Source: Aneurinibacillus sp. Ricciae_BoGa-3
GTDB lineage: Bacteria > Bacillota > Bacilli > Aneurinibacillales > Aneurinibacillaceae
Reading direction: 5' to 3'
DNA: 64,000 nt
Assembly (NCBI RefSeq): GCF_028421645.1
Contig: NZ_CP116887.1
Location: 1,242,001 to 1,306,000 of the forward strand
Of this stretch, positions 46,818 to 55,530 are shown piece after piece; within the stretch, counting starts at the first letter, position 1, and the number at the start of each line of letters is the position of its first letter. Under the pieces are notes generated by a model. That model did not search any database, had not been told where the DNA came from, and worked only from the letters and a program-made list of their open reading frames with translations. Both the position numbers and the translations under genes were made by a program.

Positions 46818-47018
46818 TTACCTTTTTCGTATCAAAGGTATATTCGCAAGTAAATTAATGTGCTCCCACCCAAGAGGTGAAAGTTTCAATATCAGTGACC
46901 GCATTGGATGTTTCAAGTATAGTATTAAGATCTGTTGTAAGAGTAAATCGACCGCACATTTGAGATCTCCTTTAGATTGATTGTTTCTATTATCGCCAAG
47001 TTCATGTACAACGAACAC
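46818..47018 (-). pseudogene. Tn3-family transposase, C-terminal relic
   Basis: LKLSPLGWEHINLL near the end is the hallmark C-terminal motif of Tn3-type TnpA (SPLGWEHINxTGDY), preceded by a degraded helix. The rest of the roughly 1000-residue protein is absent. Confidence 0.75.
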
Positions 47019-47324
47019 CTAAAATCGTAGCAATGGAGGACTTTAAATTGAAGGAGAAATACACACATAGTTGAAAGCGATAACATTCATCTTTCTGACA
47101 AAAAGGGGATACCACTTTAATAATTTTACCAGCCACCCTGTGGCTTTAATTATGAGTACATAATGAGTATTAAATACTAGCTACTTGGTTATCATTTCCT
47201 TTTTTCAGCATTATTAGAATATATTTATTTTTTGTTCGACAGTATTCGTCAAAGGAATATCAAGGAAAACATTGAATTATTTAAAAAGTATGTACATACA
47301 AAAATTACTAATGGAGGTTGTTTA

Positions 47325-48473
47325 ATGAAAAAAAGGAATAAATTATTTACTGGTTTAGTGGCCACATCTGTTATTACTGGATTGTTCGTAACTGCTTTGA
47401 CCCAAGCATCCGCCCAATCAACTACACCAGATTCCATCTCAGTTCCATCTCCATCGGTGACGGAAAGCGCCAATGTGAGCGGGCATGCTCAATTAGACGT
47501 TGCTATGACACATGACGAAGCAAATTTTTGGAAAAACAAAATGCTAGAGTTATACGATAAGGCTGAAGCAAATAAAAATGTTTCAGAAGTCGAAAAGAAG
47601 CAACATCGTGATAGATTACTCTCAAGGTTCCAAACAAATCCTGACAGTTCCGTTGATCTTCTCATCCCGCTTCCATTTCAAGAACTTACGATCGGTTCAA
47701 CGATTGTAACAACCGATGCAGATGGGAACTTTACAGCCAAAACTCATGCGGGAAATCAAAAGAGAATCCTACAAAAAAACGGCGCCAAATCGTTAGAAGA
47801 TAATGTCAACTTAAAAGCTGGCGACAACAATCTAGCAATTACGATTAAATCCACTCCAACAAAAATGATGGACAACATGAACAAAAATATGGATATATTT
47901 TCCATGGCGGGGATGTCAAATTCTTCTAAAACAGAAAGTATGAGTGGAATGGACATGTCTAGTAACGCCTCTATGCAACAAATGGCAGGTACTCAACACA
48001 CTGCAACCATACACAATTTAGTAGGAAGTACGAATAATACTAGTAACAAACTGCATGAATTTTATGCTACCGTAGGACCTTATTATCCAGGTGAGCTTGT
48101 AGGCCTTAACCATGGATACATGAAAATCTTGGATTACACTAACCATGTTAGCTGTAACAAATCTTCAGGGGATTACGGTGCAGATTTCCCTTGGAACAGT
48201 TCAGATTGCGAAGAAGCTGTTGCTGGTGGCTACGACTATTATAATGACCCATACTTTTTGTCTGGTTACAGTGATGGTAGTTTTTGTGTCCAAGAAGCGA
48301 TGGATACAGTAGATCGCATAAATACAGCAAATGTTTACTGTGACACATACGCTAACAATGGTTCAAATAAACCTTCGAACGATTATTACCGCGGCATTTC
48401 AACCAATCATGGTTACAATTGTTCAAGTTTCCCATTCTTAAATCATGATGAACGATTAAATTGGAATTCATGA
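47325..48473 (+). CDS. Secreted Met-rich protein of unknown family
   Basis: 382 residues from ATG 47325 behind AATGGAGG. A clear Sec signal peptide (KKRNKLFTGLVATSVITG; cleavage near ASAQS) precedes a helical region, a small beta segment (VDLLIPLPFQELTIGSTIV), then about 45 residues with 11 Met (residues about 180-225; MSGMDMSSNASMQQMAGTQH) that look like a soft-metal (copper/silver) binding stretch. The last 130 or so residues carry five Cys and many Tyr and Asn (GYDYYNDPYF). No family is recognised. It is AT-rich, single, and followed by a hairpin. It lies in the Tn3-associated island. Confidence 0.75.
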   Translation: MKKRNKLFTGLVATSVITGLFVTALTQASAQSTTPDSISVPSPSVTESANVSGHAQLDVAMTHDEANFWKNKMLELYDKAEANKNVSEVEKKQHRDRLLSRFQTNPDSSVDLLIPLPFQELTIGSTIVTTDADGNFTAKTHAGNQKRILQKNGAKSLEDNVNLKAGDNNLAITIKSTPTKMMDNMNKNMDIFSMAGMSNSSKTESMSGMDMSSNASMQQMAGTQHTATIHNLVGSTNNTSNKLHEFYATVGPYYPGELVGLNHGYMKILDYTNHVSCNKSSGDYGADFPWNSSDCEEAVAGGYDYYNDPYFLSGYSDGSFCVQEAMDTVDRINTANVYCDTYANNGSNKPSNDYYRGISTNHGYNCSSFPFLNHDERLNWNS

Positions 48474-48479
48474 TAGTAA

Positions 48480-48504
48480 ACAAAGCTGGGTTTACCCAGC
48501 TTTG
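48480..48504 (+). terminator. Hairpin after the Met-rich protein gene
   Basis: ACAAAGCTGGG pairs with CCCAGCTTTGT; the T-run is weak. Confidence 0.6.
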
Positions 48505-48549
48505 TCCTCTTTAAAATAACAGTAATTATTGTTAGGCAAGGAGTAAAAA

Positions 48550-49569
48550 ATGAGATATTTAGTATTTCTATTACTAATCTTTTCCCTTGTATGTCCAAAA
48601 ACAGGATACGCTTCCTCAGTTAAAACGAACTTAACATTAGATGGTAATGTAATCTATACAAATCAAACCACATTTATAAATAACTCAGGTCACGCTTTTG
48701 TTCCGGTAAGAACTATAGCCAATGCCATTGGAGCATCAGTCGAATGGAGTGTTGTAGATAAGTCCGTATTCATCTCAAAAGAAGATGTTACGATTGCTCT
48801 TAAAGTAGGAAGTACACTGTTATATAAGACTGATATACCAATGACAGTGGAGGCACCTTTTCTTTCCACCACTAATCAAATAATGGTTCCAGTACAGCCG
48901 TTATCAGATAGTTTTTGGTTAACTGCCAAATGGAATAGTGACACTAAAACAATAATCCTTTCTTCGAAGCAGCTGGACGTAGAGAGTGTGGCTACAAACA
49001 AAAATAAAATCGTTCTTGTTATGTCAACAGCTGATGATTCTAGCTCTAATAAATTCGGTTCTGGCTTTATCCTCACGTCTAATGGCGAAATAGTTACAAA
49101 TCATCACATTACAACAGGATCTCCGAATGTTATTATAAAGCTATCTGATGGTACAGTTTATACCTCACAAGAGGTTCTATACGATGATCCGATTCGTGAC
49201 CTTACAGTTCTAAAAATTAATCCAGCTGTTTCTTTACCGCATGTTGTTCTCGGTGATTCATCTCAGCTAAGCGATGGACAAACAGTAGTAAGTATCGGAA
49301 ATCCACAAGGAATGGAAGGAACAATCGGACAAGGAATTATCAGTAGTGTCAAAAGGACAATTGATGGTCAGTCTTTTATTCAGATAACTAATCCTTTATC
49401 ACCTGGGTCATCTGGTGGTGCATTATTTTCTTTGGACTCAAAAGTAATTGGTGTTACGAATGGCGGGTTGGATGACGGTGAACAGATTAACTTTGCTATA
49501 CCTGTTAATGACTTAAAAAACCTATTACATAATAAACCGGCAAGCATTTCTATGCCTATCGTAAATTAG
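48550..49569 (+). CDS. Secreted trypsin-like (HtrA-type) serine protease with copper-amine-oxidase-N-like stalk
   Basis: 339 residues. A signal peptide (YLVFLLLIFSLVCPKTGYAS) leads to a Cu_amine_oxidN1-like wall-associated domain (about 25-140; HAFVPVRTIANAIGASVEW), then a trypsin-like domain with the full triad: His in VTNHHITTG, Asp in DPIRDLTVLK and Ser in SPGSSGGALF. It lacks a PDZ domain, so it is shorter than HtrA/DegP. It would cut proteins outside the membrane. It is first of four closely packed AT-rich genes. Confidence 0.85.
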   Translation: MRYLVFLLLIFSLVCPKTGYASSVKTNLTLDGNVIYTNQTTFINNSGHAFVPVRTIANAIGASVEWSVVDKSVFISKEDVTIALKVGSTLLYKTDIPMTVEAPFLSTTNQIMVPVQPLSDSFWLTAKWNSDTKTIILSSKQLDVESVATNKNKIVLVMSTADDSSSNKFGSGFILTSNGEIVTNHHITTGSPNVIIKLSDGTVYTSQEVLYDDPIRDLTVLKINPAVSLPHVVLGDSSQLSDGQTVVSIGNPQGMEGTIGQGIISSVKRTIDGQSFIQITNPLSPGSSGGALFSLDSKVIGVTNGGLDDGEQINFAIPVNDLKNLLHNKPASISMPIVN

Positions 49570-49578
49570 GGATAGAAA

Positions 49579-49875
49579 ATGTTTAGACTACTTAGGGTGA
49601 CACATAAAATCACAGGAACAATAGGTGCGTTCTTAATTATCGGTATGGCTATTACAGGATTATTGTTAAATCACCGATCTTGGATTGGATATTCTTCACC
49701 CCTAGAGATTCGAATACAACAAATAATCTTTGAAGTCCACTCTGGAAAAACTGATGGGCTGACCTTTGTTTGGGCCACAGACTTATCAGCTTTCTGTATG
49801 ATTGTTTTAAGCATAACAGGGCTATGGTTATGCGTTCCCTCAACTTTTCGTAAAAAATTCAGGAGGAAAAAATGA
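49579..49875 (+). CDS. PepSY-associated-type membrane protein
   Basis: 98 residues with two membrane helices (about 13-33 and 65-87) and the pattern HKITGTIGAFLIIGMAITGLLL...NHRSW...HSGK, which resembles the histidine-bearing helices of PepSY-TM proteins linked to iron or haem reduction. It starts 9 nt after the protease gene and its stop overlaps the next start. It may pass electrons or anchor the lipoprotein; this is inference. Confidence 0.65.
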   Translation: MFRLLRVTHKITGTIGAFLIIGMAITGLLLNHRSWIGYSSPLEIRIQQIIFEVHSGKTDGLTFVWATDLSAFCMIVLSITGLWLCVPSTFRKKFRRKK

Positions 49876-50315
49876 TGAGACTACATAACATCCTAGGAGC
49901 ATTCTTAATTCTTGGTTTAGTCGGGTGCAGTAACACCCACACCGATTCTAGCGTATCTAAGAGTACCGATAGTCCTTCAGTAAAGCAGACCGTTTCAAGC
50001 ATCAATAATCAACTAAAAGACAGCTTACAACATGCATTGGCAGAACTTTCTACTATTGAACAGGATGTGAAAAGCGGGAAATTTGATGAGTCCAATACCA
50101 TTTTTTCTGAATATCACGCTGAGTTTCATTCAGTGATATATCCAGCTATCATCAGCAAAAAAGGGCAAAAATATGCGGATGGTATTCACAGTAACTGTGA
50201 TGAATTAGAAACCGCGCTAAATAAAAAGGAACCATCTAGCATTATTAAGTCTATTAATACAAATAAGAAAAACCTTCAGACGGTAGCAGGAATTTATGGT
50301 ATCCCATTAACATAA
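49872..50315 (+). CDS. Lipoprotein of unknown function
   Basis: 147 residues with a lipobox GLVGC near residue 20, then a Ser-rich linker and a helical domain (LQHALAELSTIEQDVKSGKF; FSEYHAEFHSVIYPAI; HSNCDELETAL). The helical pattern recalls the soluble N-terminal bundles of FTR1-type iron permeases, but the resemblance is weak. AGGAGG lies 5 nt before ATG; a second ATG follows at once. It overlaps the upstream gene by 4 nt. Confidence 0.6.
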   Translation: MMRLHNILGAFLILGLVGCSNTHTDSSVSKSTDSPSVKQTVSSINNQLKDSLQHALAELSTIEQDVKSGKFDESNTIFSEYHAEFHSVIYPAIISKKGQKYADGIHSNCDELETALNKKEPSSIIKSINTNKKNLQTVAGIYGIPLT

Positions 50316-50338
50316 CTTTTATTAAGGTGGTGGGATTT

Positions 50339-51016
50339 TTGAAGACAAGGCTCATAATATCACTTTTGGTAATATTATGTATTTGTTGTGGCATATGGGG
50401 CTATCTAAAATTTCCGGGTAACAACGGGCCAACAGCTTACTACCAAAAAAGTGACTGGTCCGCCGCTGGATTTATTAAAAAACTGAATTTAAACGGTACA
50501 ATTTATGAAGCTGCGCCAACCTTTACACTGACTAACCCTAAAACCGGTGCAACAATTGCCTACACTTCCAATGGGGAGGTTATAAAAGCAATTATAGGTG
50601 AAAATTCAAAAGATTGTATATTTATACGTAATGAAATGGATCAGAATGTATATTTACGAGAGAATCTTCCATCAGTGAAGTTAACAAAGGAAAATATTTT
50701 TAACATCCAATTGGTTGGCAGTGGAAGGGCGGAAGTCCAAACAAAGGAGCCACAAATTATATCAAGTCTTACAGATATTTTAGATTCGAAAAAAATTGTC
50801 AAGGTGGATTCTCCACCACCAAACAATCCACAAACAAACTTGGATTTAGTAGTGTTATTTAAAAATCATCCAGGAATAAAGAGAATTTATTCTTTAAGTA
50901 AAATGAACAAGAAGTGGTACATACAGCCAGATCAAAGATTATCAACTTCTTATATTTTAATTGATGGTACACCACTAGGGAGTTGGATAGAAAAAAAATC
51001 ACAGGTAAGTGAGTGA
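50339..51016 (+). CDS. Membrane-anchored extracytoplasmic protein of unknown function
   Basis: About 225 residues from TTG 50339 (AAGGTGGTGGG just upstream); a GTG at 50327 is a poorer choice. One N-terminal membrane helix (IISLLVILCICCGIWGYLKF), then a soluble beta-rich domain (TFTLTNPKTGATIAYTSNGE; LVVLFKNHPGIKRIYSL). No family recognised. It is last in the four-gene unit, followed by a strong terminator. Confidence 0.6.
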   Translation: MKTRLIISLLVILCICCGIWGYLKFPGNNGPTAYYQKSDWSAAGFIKKLNLNGTIYEAAPTFTLTNPKTGATIAYTSNGEVIKAIIGENSKDCIFIRNEMDQNVYLRENLPSVKLTKENIFNIQLVGSGRAEVQTKEPQIISSLTDILDSKKIVKVDSPPPNNPQTNLDLVVLFKNHPGIKRIYSLSKMNKKWYIQPDQRLSTSYILIDGTPLGSWIEKKSQVSE

Positions 51017-51053
51017 AAAACGGATGTATTTCTTTGGGATACGTCCGTTTTTG
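51016..51053 (+). terminator. Terminator of the island operon, target of the group II intron
   Basis: AAAAACGGATGTAT pairs with ATACGTCCGTTTTT (one mismatch). The intron begins 3 nt after the T-run. Confidence 0.85.
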
Positions 51054-51056
51054 TTA

Positions 51057-51451
51057 GTGCGCCCGGCATGGGCATTATCTATAGGGTTCAAGTCCCGAAG
51101 GTGAAGGCAGTAGTAACCATAGCTTAAGGCAAGGGTGTCGACCGTAAGGTCGAATCTGAAGGAAGCCGGCGGCAAACCTCCGGTCTGAGGAACACGAACC
51201 TCATATAAGGCTAACATTCGTACAAAGGAGAATTTGAGGGCATTAGGATGAGAAAATGGAGAAGTTCAAACTCCCCCATGGTGCATAAAGCGATGAATAA
51301 ACGGTGGTTCAAGGAACGAAGTCTTATCACACTAACCGATGTTTACCAGAAATTAATGCTCCGCAAGGAATATGTGGTGTCAAAGCCGTGTGCGTAGGCC
51401 CGCATGCACGGTTTATTGAGAGGGGTAGTCAGTGATGACTACCCCTACTCT
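51057..51451 (+). ncRNA. ORF-less group II intron RNA (class C-like)
   Basis: It starts with GTGCGCCCGG, the GUGYG 5' end of group II introns. About 330 nt further is a domain V candidate (51384-51413: AGCCGTGTGCG, loop, CGCATGCACGGTT) with the AGC catalytic triad, then a domain VI hairpin (GGGGTAGTC/GACTACCCC, 51422-51446) and a 3' end CTACTCT. No reverse transcriptase frame is present, so mobility would need a maturase supplied in trans. Its place immediately behind a terminator hairpin is the insertion preference of class C introns. Confidence 0.75.
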
Positions 51452-51688
51452 CTTGCCGCCAGAAGTACGCAGGCTCTTTGGTTTGCAGAAACCATCGCTG
51501 GATGGCGGTTTACTGCTGTTACTGCTATTAGAGCCAAGCTGTCGCTCTAGCTTTTTTACGCGTGTTTCAAGTTTTTCAATATGTACAACAAGGGTCGTAA
51601 TAAACTGGGCAATTTCTGAAGGATTACCTTCACTTATTTGCCTAATCTGTTTAGCAGTATATTTCACAGGTCCCACCTCACTTTCCAC
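51452..51688 (-). pseudogene. IS66-family transposase, N-terminal fragment
   Basis: The coiled-coil start (HIEKLETRVKKLERQLG) followed by NSSNSSKPPSSDG and KPKSLRTSGGK is the conserved N-terminal region (DUF6444-like) of IS66 transposases. Homology stops exactly at the 3' boundary of the group II intron; the frame then reads intron sequence. The rest of the transposase is absent. Confidence 0.8.
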
Positions 51689-52168
51689 CTTTTTGGAAGT
51701 TGTCGGTAAATACCCGTTTTAATATAATGTTAAACAATTCATTAACGTAAGTAGTTACCTTGTTTGTTAAATTGACTATTTTTTACTTTTCGGTGGTAAA
51801 TCATCGTTTTCAGTTTTATATTGTTAGATGGCCTCTTGCTATACACTTTGCTACCTGAACAAGGCTGTTGACACCTCTCTATCCATACAATTATCCTCCG
51901 TTTGTTGTTTGTTTACATCAAATTGTATTCCGGTAATAGGAGTAATAGAGCCGAATAACCAATTATATCGTTGCCACGTAAAGGTTCCAACACCGATAGA
52001 GGGAGTTTTTAATAGCATCGTTGAAATAGTTATTTTGAATAAGCCAGTTAAAAAAGGGAATCTTTACAAAAAATAATGGCTGTTTTTGCTAAATAGAAAT
52101 TAATATTGGGAACATTTAGCCTTGGATAAGCTATTAAAGCCCATCTCAGGGATTACATTGAATTGCAA
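51689..52168. other. AT-rich stretch without a recognised gene
   Basis: Leader of the IS66 fragment and then about 400 nt with no supported gene. An 82-codon plus-strand frame (51828-52076) has no ribosome site and an irregular Cys-rich composition. Confidence 0.4.
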
Positions 52169-52921
52169 TCAATGGGGAAGTTTCGAATACAGTACCTTCT
52201 CCATCTCCTGGACGGTTTCTTCACCCCAGTAGGAGCGAAGCAAACCCTTGCTCCATTCCCAGGCAGGTGTATACCCTTCTTTTGCAAAATGGCTGTCCGC
52301 TGCTGTGGACGGCCTGTTTTTATGGTTCACACACGAATAGCGGTCCAGGTAAAAATCGCCCCATCTGCTGAAAGAATCGGTTTCTGGGGTTAAGGCGGTT
52401 ACAAGGATTTTTCCATCATATTCAATCAGTTCAAGCGGGAAAAGCGAGCAGCTGAAGGGCTTAATCCTGCCAGGATCCAATTTGTTTTCCAGCGCATAGC
52501 GGTGAATAGCGCATACATGCTGTCCATTGTCTTTAATTAAGAACAGGCAGTCTCCTTCATGGGCGCGGATGGAGGGATAAAAGTTGGTAGCGGCGCTTTT
52601 TTCGAATAAACCTTTTTGGCGTGCTAATCTGATCCTGTCAGTGGATGTGTGCCTCTCTAATATTGCGAAAGCGTGCTTTCTGAATTCCTCCAGATTCGTT
52701 CCTTCCATTGAATAGGGCTGGCCGCCTTCACAACAATTTTGTCCATGGACCAGATGGCAGTTGAAGCAGTCCAGGTTGACGGGTGTCAAGAGGGCTTCAT
52801 CAATCAAATAATGTTCATAGCTGTGAATTGTTTTGCCAACCCGGTCCTTTAGGTAGTGAATAAAAAGAATCTCATCTTCCCAGTGGAGGGGCTCAGGCGT
52901 TCCGTAATAAAAGCTAGTCAT
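52169..52921 (-). CDS. DUF3109-family cysteine-rich protein
   Basis: 250 residues. Cys-rich metal-site candidates: DCFNCHLVHGQNCCEGG near residue 50-67, CAIHRY near 137 and FSCSLFP near 158, consistent with DUF3109 / YkgJ-like zinc- or iron-binding proteins. The biochemical role is unknown. ATG has CAGGA upstream. An internal 103-nt piece of this gene is repeated 5.76 kb away at 46506-46608. Confidence 0.8.
   Translation of the reverse strand: MTSFYYGTPEPLHWEDEILFIHYLKDRVGKTIHSYEHYLIDEALLTPVNLDCFNCHLVHGQNCCEGGQPYSMEGTNLEEFRKHAFAILERHTSTDRIRLARQKGLFEKSAATNFYPSIRAHEGDCLFLIKDNGQHVCAIHRYALENKLDPGRIKPFSCSLFPLELIEYDGKILVTALTPETDSFSRWGDFYLDRYSCVNHKNRPSTAADSHFAKEGYTPAWEWSKGLLRSYWGEETVQEMEKVLYSKLPH
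52265..52367 (+). repeat. 103-bp direct repeat, right copy (inside the DUF3109 gene)
   Basis: Parental copy of the repeat at 46506-46608; six mismatches in 103 positions. Confidence 0.9.
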
Positions 52922-53104
52922 GCGGTTTTTCCTGCTTTCCGTTGTGAGTATCGTCCCTTAATCATAACACAACGAGCCAAATTTTATGCAAGGTATGGAT
53001 ACGGTGTAAGCGGGTGTGGTATACTTACCAGAAAAAATGGCTTATTCAGAAAATGACTGACAATTACAAAAGTGAGAGGGACAAAATTAGGAGGGGCTGT
53101 GGGC

Positions 53105-54730
53105 ATGAAGACACAAATTTCCATTTATGATACCACGCTACGCGATGGAACGCAGGGTGAGGGTGTAAGCCTGTCTGTTGACGATAAGCTTAAAATTGCG
53201 AAAAAATTGGACACGTTGGGCGTTCATTATATAGAAGGCGGCTGGCCCGGAAGCAATCCAAAGGATATGGAATTTTTTATTCGGGCTAAAGAGTTAAACC
53301 TGCAATCTGCTAAAATTACAGCGTTCGGCAGCACACGCCGCTTTGGCGTTACCGCTGAGCAGGATGACAACCTTCGCATGATTCTGGAAAGCGGGGTAAA
53401 AGCGGTAGCCATATTCGGCAAGAGCTGGGACTTTCACGTAACCGAAGCGCTCGGTACGACACTGGAAGAGAATTTAAGCATGATTTCTGACTCGGTTCGT
53501 TTTTTGAAAGAGAACGGACTCGAGGTTATTTACGATGCGGAGCATTTCTTTGACGGCTATAAACACAATCCTGAATATGCTTTTGCTACGATTCAAAAGG
53601 CGGCCCAAGCGGGGGCTGACTGGGTGGCGCTGTGCGATACAAATGGCGGATCACTTCCGAGTGATATTTTGCGTGTGGTCACGCGCGTATGCCGCGATTT
53701 AAATGTGCCAATCGGCATTCACTGCCACAATGACGGTGAACTGGCGGTAGCGAACTCGCTCTCCGCGGTTACAGCTGGCGCAACGCAGGTTCAGGGGACC
53801 ATCAACGGTTTTGGCGAGCGTTGCGGAAATGCCAACCTTGTATCCGTTATTCCCAATCTGCAGTTAAAAATGGATTACGCATGCGTTCCGGAAGAACAGC
53901 TTAAAAATCTGACGAATACTTCCCGCTATGTATATGAAATTGCCAACATTAATCCGCCGAACTCCCAGCCTTTTGTGGGAATCAGCGCGTTTGCCCATAA
54001 AGGCGGCATGCATGTGAGCGCAATATTAAAATCAGCTGAAACATACGAGCATATCCAGCCGGAAGTTGTAGGAAACAGCCGCCGCGTGCTGGTATCAGAG
54101 CTTTCCGGCCAGAGCAACCTGCTGTTTAAGGCCCAGCAGATGAACATCGAACTGGATAAGAGCAATCCGGAAAATCGGAAGATTATCCAACACATTAAAG
54201 AGATGGAACATCAGGGCTACCAATATGAAGGGGCGGAAGCGTCGTTTGAGCTGTTGCTGCGAAGAGGCCTGGGCGAATTGGAAGAAATTTTTACTGTTGA
54301 ATCCTTTAAAGTCATGATGGAGCGACACGGGGATCATCATATTTCAACAGAAGCCACGGTCAAGCTTAATGTGCAGGGGCAGATCGTTCATACGGTTGCT
54401 GAGGGAAATGGACCCGTGAATGCGCTCGACAATGCGCTTCGCAAAGCGCTGGAGTCGTTCTTCCCTGCGATTCGGGAGATGTATCTCGCAGATTACAAAG
54501 TGCGCGTGCTTAGTGAACAGGATGCAACGGCTTCTAAAGTACGTGTACTGATTGAGTCTACCGACGGCAAGGACAACTGGAGCACGGTAGGAGTATCCGC
54601 GAACGTTATTGAAGCTTCGTGGGAGGCCCTTCTTGACAGTATGCGTTACGCGCTCATGACACGCTCCGATGAAATTGTTGTCACCGGCCTAAATGATGAA
54701 CAAGAACGGCAGGGAATTTTGAACCATTAA
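53105..54730 (+). CDS. cimA: Citramalate synthase
   Basis: 541 residues from ATG 53105 behind [22 protein letters not shown] at the start and [13 protein letters not shown] near residue 206 are the TIM-barrel metal and catalytic motifs of the isopropylmalate-synthase family; the C-terminal LeuA-type regulatory domain spans about 410-530. The length and the GEGVS form favour the long-type CimA over LeuA. It joins pyruvate and acetyl-CoA to citramalate, a threonine-independent route to isoleucine, normally inhibited by isoleucine. It is a single gene here. Confidence 0.9.
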   Translation: MKTQISIYDTTLRDGTQGEGVSLSVDDKLKIAKKLDTLGVHYIEGGWPGSNPKDMEFFIRAKELNLQSAKITAFGSTRRFGVTAEQDDNLRMILESGVKAVAIFGKSWDFHVTEALGTTLEENLSMISDSVRFLKENGLEVIYDAEHFFDGYKHNPEYAFATIQKAAQAGADWVALCDTNGGSLPSDILRVVTRVCRDLNVPIGIHCHNDGELAVANSLSAVTAGATQVQGTINGFGERCGNANLVSVIPNLQLKMDYACVPEEQLKNLTNTSRYVYEIANINPPNSQPFVGISAFAHKGGMHVSAILKSAETYEHIQPEVVGNSRRVLVSELSGQSNLLFKAQQMNIELDKSNPENRKIIQHIKEMEHQGYQYEGAEASFELLLRRGLGELEEIFTVESFKVMMERHGDHHISTEATVKLNVQGQIVHTVAEGNGPVNALDNALRKALESFFPAIREMYLADYKVRVLSEQDATASKVRVLIESTDGKDNWSTVGVSANVIEASWEALLDSMRYALMTRSDEIVVTGLNDEQERQGILNH

Positions 54731-54766
54731 TGAACGCGAACCACGTTTAGCAGTTCCAGTACGAAA

Positions 54767-54796
54767 GGAGGTCCTTTTATGGGCCTCCTCTTTTTT
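54767..54796 (+). terminator. cimA terminator
   Basis: AGGAGGTCC pairs with GGGCCTCCT, followed by TTTTTT. Confidence 0.85.
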
Positions 54797-54817
54797 ATGG
54801 TAGAACACAGTGCACTT

Positions 54818-55217
54818 GCCTTAAGCTATCAAACTTACCTTTCTGCAGGCACCGGTAGGTCCCTTTCTCTTGGTTAAAAAGAAAAGCCGTTGCTTCACAG
54901 TGTTGAAATGCCGATTTTTTAAATGGGAGCTCGGGTCCCGAAACAGCTAAGAAAAACATCGTGAGGCGCATGTCCGCACCTTTCTTTCCCCCTGTGGAGC
55001 GTGTGGAACAGAGGGCGAAAAAGACCGACAACAGTCTCCATCATTGAGTTACCCAGATGTTGCACCTAAACGGTATAAAGGAATCTAAGCCATTGCCTGC
55101 GCTTACGCTTGCCACTGACCAAGATTCCCTAATGACGGTCCGCCCGACGTTCCACAAAGCGGCCGTAAAAACTTCTATGTGGGGAAAGAAGAGAGCGGCA
55201 TGGCACACGATGTTTTT
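54818..55217 (-). repeat. MITE-like repeat, copy 2 (inverted)
   Basis: The 266-bp core 54952-55217 has the same ends as copy 1, AAAAACATCGTG and CACGATGTTTTT, and the same length. The adjoining 134 nt (54818-54951) match the downstream arm of copy 1 less strongly. The orientation is opposite to the copy at 36485. It lies between the cimA terminator and a small membrane protein gene. Confidence 0.75.
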
Positions 55218-55303
55218 TTACCGTGTGAACTTTGGCACATCTGCCTAATGCGATTGCCTATACAATCTACTTATAAGGTAAACGAATTAGTGGGGGATGA
55301 ACA

Positions 55304-55465
55304 ATGAAAACGTTAATCAGTTTTAAAATGGTGCCTGTACTCATGGATATCGGTTTAATTGTGGGGGTTGTCTCGCTTGTGTGCTTGTCGCTTCTTTTAA
55401 AGCCGCTGCTTGGGGCCATTCTCGTAACCGCATTGTTTATCTACTCCATGTACATTTGGTTGTAG
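55304..55465 (+). CDS. Small hydrophobic membrane protein
   Basis: 53 codons from ATG 55304 with GGGGGATG upstream. It has two hydrophobic segments (MDIGLIVGVVSLVCLSLLL and GAILVTALFIYSMYIWL) with a single Lys-Pro turn between, a hairpin membrane protein. The clear ribosome site and membrane composition support a real gene. The function is unknown. Confidence 0.55.
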   Translation: MKTLISFKMVPVLMDIGLIVGVVSLVCLSLLLKPLLGAILVTALFIYSMYIWL

Positions 55466-55530
55466 TTTAATTATTCTAAATAATGTTAAAATAAAAGGGA
55501 GAGTATCATGTTACATACAGGAGGGAAAAG

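Noticed and set aside
51828..52076. 82-codon frame in the island's right flank
   Set aside because: No ribosome site, odd Cys-rich composition and no neighbour support.
55057..55248. 63-codon frame in repeat copy 2
   Set aside because: Inside the inverted-repeat core, without a ribosome site.
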